Below, piece after piece: positions 48,313-56,557 of a DNA stretch of 64,000 nt. Positions within the stretch are counted from its first letter, which is position 1; each line of letters begins with the position of its first letter. The position numbers were made by a program, and so were the translations under genes. Source of the DNA: ZC4RG30 sp046047615 (GTDB lineage Bacteria; Pseudomonadota; Gammaproteobacteria; Steroidobacterales; Steroidobacteraceae); the NCBI GenBank assembly GCA_046047615.1, contig JBJOHO010000006.1, forward strand, positions 124,001-188,000, read 5' to 3'. Below the pieces are notes generated by a model. That model saw only the letters and a list, made by a program, of their open reading frames with translations. It did not search any database and was not told the origin of the DNA.

Positions 48313-50142
48313 ACCCAGCACGGCCTGGAAACCGGCAAGCGTCACGGTATCGGCGGCGACGAAGCGGATTTCCTCAAGGTGCTGCGCCCCGGCAGCCATG
48401 CGCTGCGCCGTCTCGACCAGCGTCGGAATGGCGCGGTCTGCCGGGTAGCCGCGCTCACCCAGGCCCAAGGCCGGGACGGCGATGCGCTGCAGGCCGTGGG
48501 CGTCGGCCATTTCCAGGACGGCCTGCAGGCAGCGGCCCAGGCGGTTGAAGGCCGCGCTGCCGGCGATCGTGAGCTCCGGCACGACCGTGTGGAGGACGAA
48601 GCGGTTCGGCAGTCTGAATCCCGGCGTCATGACACAGCGTCCGGGCGGCACGGGCCCGAGTCCTTGGCAATGCGCTGCGAGTTCCGGGCCCGCGGCGCGA
48701 TGGATGGCCCCGCAGACGCCGCCGCCAGGGCCCAGGCTGCGGTGAGCGGAGTTGACGATGCCTTGGCAGTCGGGCTGCGTCGTGATGTCACCGGCGACCA
48801 CGGTGACCTGCGCAGGGGGCCGCGAGGGTGACACCGGCGCGGCACGGCCCTGGGCGCCCTTGAGGCGGAAGTGGCTGGCGGCTTCCGCCACCTGCAGGTC
48901 TTCGCGGGCGATGAGGCGTTGGCGCAGACGGCGGCTGGAATAGAGCGACTCCTTGGAGAACATCGCGGCGTCGCGCTCGTCGTAGAGCGACTGCAACTCG
49001 GCCACGATGGCGCGCAGTTCCGCGCGGTCCATGGCTAGGAGGCGCAGTTCGTCCAGCAGCGTGGCCACTGTGTCCCAATCGTGGGCGCGTGCAGCCTGGC
49101 GGGCCCGCTCCTGCAAGGTCGCGAGCTCCAGTTCGCGAACGCGTGTGGCCACGGTTTCGTCTTCGGGCATGGCCGCCAGCAACACGGTGGGCAGCCGCCG
49201 CAGGGGCAGCGTGGCCGGCTCGCAGTGCTGGGCGTGGCCGTCGAGATCCCGGTAGTCGAGGCCAACGCGGAGCAGCGGTTCCGGGGATCCCGGGGTCGGC
49301 GCGGGCAAGGTCAGGCGCAAGAGCGCCCAAGCCTCGCCGCCCAAGGCGAGGTCAGGCAGGCGCCAGGCCTGCGGACCCGCGGCGCTGTAATCGTTGAGCA
49401 CGTGGACCTGCAGGCCCGGCGCGGAGTCGACCCTGAGCACCACCTGCCGTGCACACAGTGCATTGAGCAGCGAGAGTTCCTCCTTGAACGGGTCAAGCAG
49501 GTCCTGGGCTGTCTGGCCGTAGTAGCTGCTGCCTTCGCCGGCGCGCGCCATCGCAACCATGAGCTCTTCGTTGAAGTGGTGCCCCAGCCCATAGGTGGAG
49601 GTGCCGACATGGGCGCGTGCGAGCTCGGCGCACTGCGCCTGCAGGTCGTCGATGTCGGTGATGCCCCGGTTTGCCGCGCCGTCGGACAGCAGGATGACGC
49701 GGGAGATGACATCCGGGGCGGCCTCTGGCGCCAGCGCCTCGGCGCCGGCCGTCCAGCCGCCGTGGAGGTTGGTGGAGCCCGCGGTGCCGATCGGCCGGGA
49801 CAGGACCTGCAGCAGTTGCTGGCGCTCCGGGGCGCCGACCAGCGGCACGAGGGTTTCGGCGTGGTCATGGAAGCTGACCAGCGCGGCCTTGTCGCGCGGG
49901 CCCAGCCCGTGCACGACATGCCGGGCCGCGCGCCAGGCCTCGGCAAGGGGCTGGCCCGACATGGACCCGGACCGGTCGATGACCAGCGCCAGGTGCAGCG
50001 GCGGGCGGGACGGTGTGAGCGTCTCCGCCGGGGCCGGCGCGGTGATCCGTACGAGGACATCGAGTGTGGCGCCTGCCGCGTCGTCGGCGGCGGCCTGGCG
50101 CGGGATGAGACTGAGCGTGGGCTTCTGCGGCGTCTGTGTCAT
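48304..50142 (-). CDS. von Willebrand A domain plus macrodomain fusion protein
   Basis: 612-residue cytosolic protein with no signal peptide. A vWA domain (about 48-230) has an intact metal-ion-dependent adhesion site: DRSGSMSG (Asp56, Ser58, Ser60), Thr124 in GSTNLHGG and Asp154 in LLSDGAANRG. A beta-rich part (about 230-325) and a helical linker (about 330-425) follow. The macrodomain (about 444-612) has VVAGDITTQPDC, GIVNSAH and GPGGGVCGAIHRAAG, and ends VPALGLGERGYP. In usual ADP-ribose hydrolases these would read NAAN and GGVDG; here the second Asn is His467 and the Asp is Cys477. It may read or process ADP-ribosylated partners. One base separates it from the upstream MerR-like gene, so they form one unit. 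Confidence 0.85.
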   Translation of the reverse strand: MTQTPQKPTLSLIPRQAAADDAAGATLDVLVRITAPAPAETLTPSRPPLHLALVIDRSGSMSGQPLAEAWRAARHVVHGLGPRDKAALVSFHDHAETLVPLVGAPERQQLLQVLSRPIGTAGSTNLHGGWTAGAEALAPEAAPDVISRVILLSDGAANRGITDIDDLQAQCAELARAHVGTSTYGLGHHFNEELMVAMARAGEGSSYYGQTAQDLLDPFKEELSLLNALCARQVVLRVDSAPGLQVHVLNDYSAAGPQAWRLPDLALGGEAWALLRLTLPAPTPGSPEPLLRVGLDYRDLDGHAQHCEPATLPLRRLPTVLLAAMPEDETVATRVRELELATLQERARQAARAHDWDTVATLLDELRLLAMDRAELRAIVAELQSLYDERDAAMFSKESLYSSRRLRQRLIAREDLQVAEAASHFRLKGAQGRAAPVSPSRPPAQVTVVAGDITTQPDCQGIVNSAHRSLGPGGGVCGAIHRAAGPELAAHCQGLGPVPPGRCVMTPGFRLPNRFVLHTVVPELTIAGSAAFNRLGRCLQAVLEMADAHGLQRIAVPALGLGERGYPADRAIPTLVETAQRMAAGAQHLEEIRFVAADTVTLAGFQAVLGAR

Positions 50143-50143
50143 G

Positions 50144-50881
50144 TCATTCTCCCTTGCGGGTGCGTTCCTTGCGGAGGGCCTGCGCGAGGGCAAGCCCGAG
50201 TTTGTCGGCGGTGTCGGTCGGGAGCTGCGCGAACGCCTCGGCGTCGAGCAGCACCGTGCACCAGGGCGTAAGGGTGAGTTCCGTGAGGCGGCGCCGGCCT
50301 GGCCGACCCTCCAGGTTGCCCAGTTCGTTGAGCAGGGCCGCCTGTGTGGTCTTCTGCAGCGTCGTTGACGCAGCCCAGGCCGAGGCGACCTGCTTGAGCT
50401 CCTGGGGTGAGCGCGACGACAGCACGCCGGACAGCAGCGCATCGGGTGATGTCGCGACAGGATTGGGCGACTTGCCAGCCTCGCGCTGCCGTATGCGTTC
50501 AAGGGCCCGCATCGCGGGCGTTGCCGCCGCAGGCTCGCGTACGCCCTGGAAGGCCTCGGGCCCGGCACCCAGGGCCACCGCGGAGGACTGCAGCATTTCG
50601 GCGATCTTCGGCAGCTTCCAGCCGTCGCGCAGCAGCTTGCGTGCACCCAGGTAGCGGCCGATGTGCGAGACATCGAACAGCGCCTCACGGCCCTCGCGGG
50701 ACGGGGCGTGCAGCACGCCGAGGGTGACGTAGTAGCGCACCAGGCGCTCCGTGGCAGCGTCGATGTCGTCCTGCAAACCCACCAGCGGCAGGACCTCGCG
50801 CAGCTTGTCTGCCATTTCGGAGGCGGTGCCGCGCCAGTCCTTGAGTTCGTCGGGGAGGGGACCGATGGCGAGGACGGACAT
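50144..50881 (-). CDS. MerR-like DNA-binding protein paired with the vWA-macrodomain gene
   Basis: 245 residues. Residues about 20-100 resemble a MerR winged helix: TERLVRYYVTLGVLHAPS (usual form IRYYERIGLL-P), then LFDVSHIGRYLGARKLL and DGWKLPKIAEMLQ. The first 35 residues differ from standard MerR N-termini, and no effector-binding domain is recognised in the C-terminal 140 residues, which are helical with a RPGRRRLTELTLTPWC segment. It is probably the transcription regulator of the unit; an enzyme-substrate or adaptor role is not excluded. The vWA gene starts after one base. Confidence 0.7.
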   Translation of the reverse strand: MSVLAIGPLPDELKDWRGTASEMADKLREVLPLVGLQDDIDAATERLVRYYVTLGVLHAPSREGREALFDVSHIGRYLGARKLLRDGWKLPKIAEMLQSSAVALGAGPEAFQGVREPAAATPAMRALERIRQREAGKSPNPVATSPDALLSGVLSSRSPQELKQVASAWAASTTLQKTTQAALLNELGNLEGRPGRRRLTELTLTPWCTVLLDAEAFAQLPTDTADKLGLALAQALRKERTRKGE

Positions 50882-50890
50882 TGCGGAATC

Positions 50891-50936
50891 CAGTGTCGAT
50901 GACAGTGAATGTAGTAAACATCAAATGCTGGCAGTG
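50891..50936 (-). promoter_or_regulatory. possible operator upstream of the MerR-like gene
   Basis: In the short gap before the MerR-like start: CAGTG three times (50891, 50903, 50932), a TGTC-GAT-GACA dyad (50894-50904) and an ATGT-AGTAA-ACAT dyad (50909-50921). The stretch is more AT-rich than its surroundings. These are the kind of sites an autoregulating MerR-type protein would bind; it also lies upstream of the divergent gene at 50998. Confidence 0.35.
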
Positions 50937-50985
50937 ACGCAAGTGGTGGCGATGCGGTGGCATGCCTCTTGAGCGATGTCTGGGC

Positions 50986-50991
50986 TAGGAT
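50986..50991 (+). promoter_or_regulatory. possible -10 box, probable leaderless start
   Basis: TAGGAT is followed by six bases (CGGGCG) and then ATG 50998. Transcription would start at about the first base of the start codon. There is no Shine-Dalgarno before this gene. Confidence 0.4.
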
Positions 50992-50997
50992 CGGGCG

Positions 50998-51726
50998 ATG
51001 AAAAAACGGGCCAAGGCGCTTTTTGCGGCGATGGTGCTGGTTTTGACGGCCAGGGCCGCGGAACCACCCATGGAGCTGGAAGATCGGCCGTTCCAGGCAG
51101 AGCGCGTCAGCCAGACGCTCAGCATCGGCGCACGCCACCACTACCTGCGCCGGCTGGACTGGACGCAGCCGGAGCTCACTGTCACTTTGCCCTGCCTGGT
51201 GGACCGCCAGAGCGGCCGGGTGCTGGACTGCCTCGGCGAGCCGGAGGGCGGCGTGTCGCTGCTCCAGCGCAACACCGCAGAGCAGCTGGCCCGTGGTCTC
51301 GTGTTCGGTCTGTCACCGGCAGAGCGCAGCGATCCCCGCGGGCTGCGCGTGGCGATTCCCGTCCGCCTGGCGCAGGCAGACATGCGTCCGCTGGACTTCG
51401 AAGGGCCCGCGCTGCGCTACACGGAGCTGCCCTTCGTGACGCAGCCGGGCGCGGCGGAGATCGAGCGGGCGTTCCCGGTGTTCGCCCTGCGGGAGGGCGT
51501 CGGCGCGCTGGTGGGCCTGCTCTGCCAGGTGCAGTCCGACGGTTCGCTTGTCTGTCGAGATCCTCAGGTCACGCAATCGGGGACCGACGCGCGCCTGACC
51601 CGCGACTTTGCCCGCGCCGCAGAGCGCCTGGTGCTGCAATACCAGGTCGCTGCGCAGTTGTCTGATGGGCGGCCCAGCGACGGGGCCATCGTCGCGTTTG
51701 CCTTCGAATTCAGTGTGGCCGAATGA
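50998..51726 (+). CDS. secreted protein with two TonB-C-like segments, function unknown
   Basis: 242 residues with a signal peptide (MKKRAKALFAAMVLVLTARA). The mature part seems to hold two similar modules, about 58-125 and 168-240, each starting with a strand pair bearing two cysteines: LPCLVDRQSGRVLDC (Cys66, Cys78) and LLCQVQSDGSLVCRD (Cys176, Cys186). This resembles the C-terminal domain of energy-transducing TonB proteins, but there is no membrane anchor and no proline-rich spacer. I cannot name a function. The stop overlaps the next gene (ATGA), so the two secreted proteins are made together. Confidence 0.75.
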   Translation: MKKRAKALFAAMVLVLTARAAEPPMELEDRPFQAERVSQTLSIGARHHYLRRLDWTQPELTVTLPCLVDRQSGRVLDCLGEPEGGVSLLQRNTAEQLARGLVFGLSPAERSDPRGLRVAIPVRLAQADMRPLDFEGPALRYTELPFVTQPGAAEIERAFPVFALREGVGALVGLLCQVQSDGSLVCRDPQVTQSGTDARLTRDFARAAERLVLQYQVAAQLSDGRPSDGAIVAFAFEFSVAE

Positions 51727-52217
51727 AGAGCGTCCTGCGCAGGGTTTCGGGCTTGGTGTTCCTGCTGCCCGTTCTGGTTATGCCCGCGGCCCCCGGGGCC
51801 TCCATGCCCAAGGTGGGCAGTTGTCCGTCGGGCTATGTCACGCAAGGCAATTATTGCGTCGCGCGGAGCAACCAGATGGCTCCGCAGGCCACGCCCAAAT
51901 ACGGCGCCTGCCCCAGCGGGTATCACAGTGAAGGCAACTACTGCGTGCAGAACCGCAACGAGCTGCCACGCGACACGCTCCCCAAGTACGGCAGTTGCCC
52001 CAGCGGCTACCACAGCGAGGGCAATTACTGCGTGCAGAACCGCAACGAGCTGCCGCGCGATGCGGTCGAGAAATACGGATCCTGCCCCAGTGGTTACCAC
52101 ACGCAAGGCAACTACTGCGTCAGCAACCGCGACAAGCCGCCAGGCGCCGCGGTGCCGAAGCAGGGGGCCTGTCCGTCGGGGTTCCACACGCAGGGAAACT
52201 ACTGCGTGAGGCGTTAG
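51723..52217 (+). CDS. secreted protein of tandem 29-residue CX10C repeats
   Basis: 164 residues: a signal peptide of about 26 residues, then five tandem copies of a 29-residue unit (29-57, 58-86, 87-115, 116-144, and a partial 145-164). Each has the core SCPSGYHSEGNYCV with two cysteines ten residues apart, then a polar linker like QNRNELPRDAV and PKYG. Ten cysteines in all suggest five intra-repeat disulfides in the periplasm or outside the cell. No known family is certain. The small size, repeats and coupling to the gene at 50998 suggest a structural or binding protein. Confidence 0.85.
   Translation: MKSVLRRVSGLVFLLPVLVMPAAPGASMPKVGSCPSGYVTQGNYCVARSNQMAPQATPKYGACPSGYHSEGNYCVQNRNELPRDTLPKYGSCPSGYHSEGNYCVQNRNELPRDAVEKYGSCPSGYHTQGNYCVSNRDKPPGAAVPKQGACPSGFHTQGNYCVRR
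51807..52214 (+). repeat. 87-base tandem coding repeat (4.7 copies)
   Basis: Units at 51807-51893, 51894-51980, 51981-52067, 52068-52154 and a partial 52155-52214. Copies 2 and 3 encode nearly the same peptide but differ at many third codon positions, so the repeat is old and kept by selection on the protein, not a recent duplication. Confidence 0.9.
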
Positions 52218-52272
52218 CCCTGCGTCAGGCTCAGCGCCCGCGCCACGGCTCGCAACTGACCAGCGTGCGGCT

Positions 52273-52935
52273 TCAGTTTGTGTTGCGCTCCAGCGGCGTC
52301 ACCGTGGCGATGACGCCGAAGGCTGGATGATCGAAGTAGTGGCGCTCGCCGGTCCGGACGCGCCGCGTGTCCTGCAGCACATACTTTCCGCCCTGCGGCG
52401 CATCGAGCACCAATGTCACGCCCAGATGCAGGTACTGTCCCCGTTCGACGAGCACTTGCCCCGCCAGCCCGGGTCGCGCCAGACCGACATCCGCCAGTGG
52501 CAGGGCCAGCCCCGAGTTGTAGGGGCTGGCGGTCTGGATCCAGGCCTGGTGCGCCACGACGCGGTAGCCGCCGTCCTTCGCGAGCCTCGCGGCAGCGCCG
52601 GCAAGTCGCCGCCGGTCCGGGGGCAGCACTTCCAGGACTTTGCCCGGCACAGCATCCGTCGCTGCCCCGCTGCCGTGGGGGAACTCACCGCGGGCCCCGC
52701 GGCTGCCGGCCGCCTGCACCTCTCCGGCGGCAACGGTCCCGGTGGTCCGGAACACCAGCACCTCGACCACATAGCGCGGAGCCACTTCAGCGGCGGATGC
52801 GGTGGCCATTGAGGGCGATGCGGCGGTTGGCCCCCCCGCGGCGCCCTGCGCCAGCGCGCTGGCGCTGAACAGCGAGAGCAACAGCAGGAGGCCGGTGCGT
52901 GTCACCAGATGGGGCAGGGCGCGTTGCGTGTGCAT
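52273..52935 (-). CDS. CsiV-family peptidoglycan-binding protein
   Basis: 220-residue periplasmic protein: signal peptide ending ALA (about residue 29), then RYVVEVLVFR and a C-terminal conserved region LGVTLVL and GERHYFDHPAFGVIATVTPL. The CsiV family (PF10972) is usually found next to mfd, as here; in Vibrio CsiV helps activate a lipoprotein cell-wall synthase. An alanine- and glycine-rich stretch (30-52 and 70-95) is unusual. The end converges with the repeat-protein gene, 55 bases away. Confidence 0.85.
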   Translation of the reverse strand: MHTQRALPHLVTRTGLLLLLSLFSASALAQGAAGGPTAASPSMATASAAEVAPRYVVEVLVFRTTGTVAAGEVQAAGSRGARGEFPHGSGAATDAVPGKVLEVLPPDRRRLAGAAARLAKDGGYRVVAHQAWIQTASPYNSGLALPLADVGLARPGLAGQVLVERGQYLHLGVTLVLDAPQGGKYVLQDTRRVRTGERHYFDHPAFGVIATVTPLERNTN

Positions 52936-52944
52936 GCGGGGATT

Positions 52945-55900
52945 CTAGCGCCGGCCACGCGGGGGTGGTGGCGCCGGTGGGGGGCGCGTGGACGCAGGGC
53001 GGACGGCCGTAGCCGGTTGCAGTACGCGGTGGAGCAGCGCCTGGGCGATGTCGGCACGGTCGGCATCGTTGCCGCCCAGCGCGACGCGCAGTTTGAGCGA
53101 GCCCTCTAGCCGGTAGATGCGCGGCTCCTGCTGGATGAGCTGCAGGACGCGGGCCGGGTCGATGCGGTTGCGCTCATGGAACATGAGGTAGCTGGACTGC
53201 GGACCGACATCCAGCCGCCGCACGCCCGCCTCGCGGGCTGCGAGCGTGAGCCGTGCCACGCGCAGCAGGGTGGCCGCCTGCGTGGGCAACTCGCCGAAGC
53301 GGTCGACGAGCTCGGCTTGCAGCGCCTCGAGGGCGGGCACGTCCGGTGCCGCGGCAATGCGCTTGTAGAGCGCCAGGCGCATGTTCACGTCGGCGACATA
53401 GTCTTCCGGCAGCAGCGCCGGCAGGTGCAGGTTCACCTCGGTGGCTGCAGCCAGCGGGCGCTCGAGTTCGGGTTCGCGTCCTTCCTTGAGCGCCGTGACG
53501 GCGCGCTCAAGCATGTCCAGGTACATCGCCAGCCCCACTTCGGTGAGCTCGCCGGACTGCGATTCGCCCAGGAACTCGCCGGCCCCGCGGATTTCCAGGT
53601 CGTGGGTGGCCAGCACGAAGCCGGCACCCAGCTCCTCCAGCCGCGTGATGGCCTCGAGGCGGCGCTCGGCATCGGGCGTGAGCGTGCGCAGTGAAGGCAC
53701 CAGCAGGTAGGCGTAGGCGCGGTGGTTGGAGCGGCCGACGCGGCCGCGCAGCTGGTGCAGCTGCGCCAGGCCCAGCTTGTCGGCGCGGTTGATCATGATG
53801 GTGTTGGCCGTCGGCACGTCGATGCCGCTCTCGATGATCGTCGTGCACAGCAGGATGTCGAAGCGGCGATGGTAGAAGTCCACCATGAGCTGCTCGAGGT
53901 CGCGCTCGCGCATCTGGCCATGGCCGATGCGGATGCTGGCTTCCGGCAGCAGTTGGCGCAGCTGCTCGCCGAGTTGCTCGATCGACTGCACTTCGTTGTG
54001 CACGAAGTAGATCTGGCCGCCGCGCCGCAGCTCGCGCAGGCAGGCTTCGCGTATGGACTGGTCGTCCCACTCGCTGAGGAAGGTCTTGATGGCGATGCGC
54101 GCCGGTGGCGGCGTGGTGATCAGCGACAGTTCGCGCAGGCCGCCCAGCGCCATGTTGAGCGTGCGCGGGATGGGCGTGGCGGTCAGCGTGAGCACGTGGA
54201 CCTCGGCACGCAGCGCCTTGAGGCGCTCCTTGTCGCGCACGCCGAAGCGGTGCTCCTCGTCGATGATCAGCAGGCCCAGGTCCTTGAAGTGCGCATCGGC
54301 GTGCAGCAGGCGGTGCGTGGCGACCACGATGTCGACCTTGCCGTCCTGCAGGCCGTCGAGCGTGGCCTTGCTTTCCTTGCCCGCGCGGAACCTCGACAGC
54401 GACTCGATGCGCACCGGCTGGCCGGCGAAGCGGTCGCGGAAGGTCTGGCAGTGCTGCTCGGCCAGCAGCGTGGTGGGGACCAGTACCGCCACCTGTTTGC
54501 CGGCCTGCACGGCGGCGAAGGCCGCGCGCACCGCGACCTCGGTCTTGCCGAAACCGACATCGCCACAGACGATGCGGTCCATCGGCCGTTCGCGGCCCAG
54601 GTCCGCCAGCACGTTGTTGATGGCCTCCAGCTGGTCCGGTGTTTCCTCGAAGGGAAAGGCCGCGGCGAACTGGCGGTATTCATGGTCGTCGTAGTTCAGC
54701 GCCAGCGCCTGACGGGCCTGCCGGCGCGCATACAGGTCGAGCAGTTCCGCGGCGACGTCGCGCACCTTCTCGGTGGCACGCTTGCGCGCCTTGGCCCATT
54801 GCTCGCTGCCCAGCTTGTGCAACGGTGCGGATTCCGGGGCTGCCCCCGTGTAACGGCTGACGAGATGCAGCGCGTGCACCGGCACATAGATGCGGTCGCC
54901 GCCGGCGTATTCGATGACCAGGAACTCGCCGGGCTGGTCCATCACCTGCATGACCTGCAGGCCCACGTAGCGGCCGACGCCATATTCCTCATGGACCACC
55001 GGCGCGCCGGCGGAGAGGTCCTGCAGGTCGCGCAGGATGGCCTCCGGGTCCAGGGAGCTGCGCTTGCTGCGCCGCCGCTCCTGGCGTGCACGCTGGCCGA
55101 ACAGCTGTGCATCCGCCAGCAGCACCAGCGGGGGATTGAGCAGGGCCAGGCTGCCGACGTCCGGCGCCACGGCCAGCATGAGGCGCGTCTTGCCCTGCGC
55201 GAAGGCCTGCCAGTCCTCCGCGACCGTTGCCGTGAGGCCGGCGGCGCGCAGCAGGTCGGCAAGCACCTCGCGACGGCCCGGTGAGTCGGCCGCGATCAGC
55301 ACGCGGCCCGGAAAGTCGTCCAGGAAGCCGGCCAGCGGCGCCAGCGGCGCTTCCGCCCGGGCATCCAGCTTGAGGTCGGGTGCCGGGGCGACCGGCAGCA
55401 CCACGGGCACGCTGCCTGCCGCCGCGGCAGCTGCCGCCACGGCAGGTGACGCCGGGACCGTGATGACCGGCCGGCCCTCCAGCCGCGCCAGGGCCTCGGC
55501 GGGCGTCAGGAACAGTTCGCCCGGTGCCAGCACCGGACGCTCGATGTCGTGGCGACGGTCCTCGTGGCGCTGGTCGATGCCGCGCCATACGCCGTCGAGT
55601 TCGTCGGCCAGTCGACCGTCCGTGACCAGCACCGCACCGCCGGGCAGGTAATCGAACAGGCTGGCGGTCTTCTCGTAGAAGAGCGGCAGGTAGAACTCGA
55701 CGCCCGGCGCCGTGTGGCCGGCGCTGACGGCCTTGTAGACCGGCGAGCGCGTCGGGTCGCCCTCGAAACGGGCGCGGAAGCGGCGCCGGAAGTCCTTCAC
55801 GGCCTCCGCATCCAGCGGCACCTCTCGCGCCGGCAGCAGCTCGAACTTGCGCAGCGTGTCCAGCGAACGCTGCGTCTCCGGATCGAAATGGCGGATCGTC

Positions 55901-56475
55901 TCGATCTCGTCGTCGAACAGGTCTATGCGCAGCGGTGCCGCCGCGCCCATCGGCCAGACGTCGAACAGCGAGCCGCGCAGCGCGAACTCGCCATGCGCCG
56001 TGACTTGTGCCACCGGGTAGTACCCGGCCTGGGTCAGTTGTCCGCGGACCGTGTCGATGGCGAAACGCTGGCCGGTGGCGAGGCTGAAGCTGCGGGCGCG
56101 CAGGTACTCCGGTGGCGGCAGGCGTTGCAGCAGCGTCTCGGCAGCCACCAGCAGCAGGCCGCGCGACAGGAAGGGCAGCTTCGCCAAGGTCGCGAGGCGC
56201 TCGCTGGTGATGTCCGGGTGCGGCGAGAACTGGTCGTAGGGCAGCACTTCCCAGTCGGGCAGTTGCAGCAACGGCAGCGTGGCCGGGGCGAAGAAGCGCA
56301 GTTCGCGCGCCAGGTCTTCCACGCCGCGCGCATCCGGCAGCACGACCATGAACAGCCGGTTGTCGGCGGCGGCAGCTTCGGCGAGGGCCAGTGCGCGGGC
56401 ACTGCCGGCAAGGCCGGGCCAGGTGAGGGCGGGACGTTGGGCGCCCGGGCGCGCCGGGTCGAGCAGTGCTGGCAT
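52945..56475 (-). CDS. mfd: Mfd, transcription-repair coupling factor
   Basis: Translocase that removes stalled RNA polymerase and recruits UvrA. 1176 residues. N-terminal UvrB-homology (PDWEVLPYDQFSPHPD), RNA-polymerase-interaction domain (near SAGAPVVHEEYGVGRY), Walker A CGDVGFGKTEVAVRAA, DEEH box IIDEEHRFGVRDKE, motif VI LHQLRGRVGRSN, then the TRCF C-domain. ATG 56475 gives the family start MPALLDPA; an ATG at 56559 would overlap lolC start-to-start and add 28 unrelated residues. Divergent from lolC by 82 bases. Confidence 0.97.
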   Translation of the reverse strand: MPALLDPARPGAQRPALTWPGLAGSARALALAEAAAADNRLFMVVLPDARGVEDLARELRFFAPATLPLLQLPDWEVLPYDQFSPHPDITSERLATLAKLPFLSRGLLLVAAETLLQRLPPPEYLRARSFSLATGQRFAIDTVRGQLTQAGYYPVAQVTAHGEFALRGSLFDVWPMGAAAPLRIDLFDDEIETIRHFDPETQRSLDTLRKFELLPAREVPLDAEAVKDFRRRFRARFEGDPTRSPVYKAVSAGHTAPGVEFYLPLFYEKTASLFDYLPGGAVLVTDGRLADELDGVWRGIDQRHEDRRHDIERPVLAPGELFLTPAEALARLEGRPVITVPASPAVAAAAAAAGSVPVVLPVAPAPDLKLDARAEAPLAPLAGFLDDFPGRVLIAADSPGRREVLADLLRAAGLTATVAEDWQAFAQGKTRLMLAVAPDVGSLALLNPPLVLLADAQLFGQRARQERRRSKRSSLDPEAILRDLQDLSAGAPVVHEEYGVGRYVGLQVMQVMDQPGEFLVIEYAGGDRIYVPVHALHLVSRYTGAAPESAPLHKLGSEQWAKARKRATEKVRDVAAELLDLYARRQARQALALNYDDHEYRQFAAAFPFEETPDQLEAINNVLADLGRERPMDRIVCGDVGFGKTEVAVRAAFAAVQAGKQVAVLVPTTLLAEQHCQTFRDRFAGQPVRIESLSRFRAGKESKATLDGLQDGKVDIVVATHRLLHADAHFKDLGLLIIDEEHRFGVRDKERLKALRAEVHVLTLTATPIPRTLNMALGGLRELSLITTPPPARIAIKTFLSEWDDQSIREACLRELRRGGQIYFVHNEVQSIEQLGEQLRQLLPEASIRIGHGQMRERDLEQLMVDFYHRRFDILLCTTIIESGIDVPTANTIMINRADKLGLAQLHQLRGRVGRSNHRAYAYLLVPSLRTLTPDAERRLEAITRLEELGAGFVLATHDLEIRGAGEFLGESQSGELTEVGLAMYLDMLERAVTALKEGREPELERPLAAATEVNLHLPALLPEDYVADVNMRLALYKRIAAAPDVPALEALQAELVDRFGELPTQAATLLRVARLTLAAREAGVRRLDVGPQSSYLMFHERNRIDPARVLQLIQQEPRIYRLEGSLKLRVALGGNDADRADIAQALLHRVLQPATAVRPASTRPPPAPPPPRGRR

Positions 56476-56557
56476 GGCGTCGGGGAGGGCCCAAAAACGG
56501 GGCCGGGAGCATAGCATCGCCCCGCCAGCCGGTGCGCCGTGCGACACTTCGCACCGC

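Noticed and set aside
48304..51141. A single 945-residue reverse frame covering both the vWA gene and the region upstream
   Set aside because: Its first 333 residues are out of frame with the MerR-like gene and low-complexity (arginine, serine, proline rich). Recognisable protein begins only at ATG 50142.
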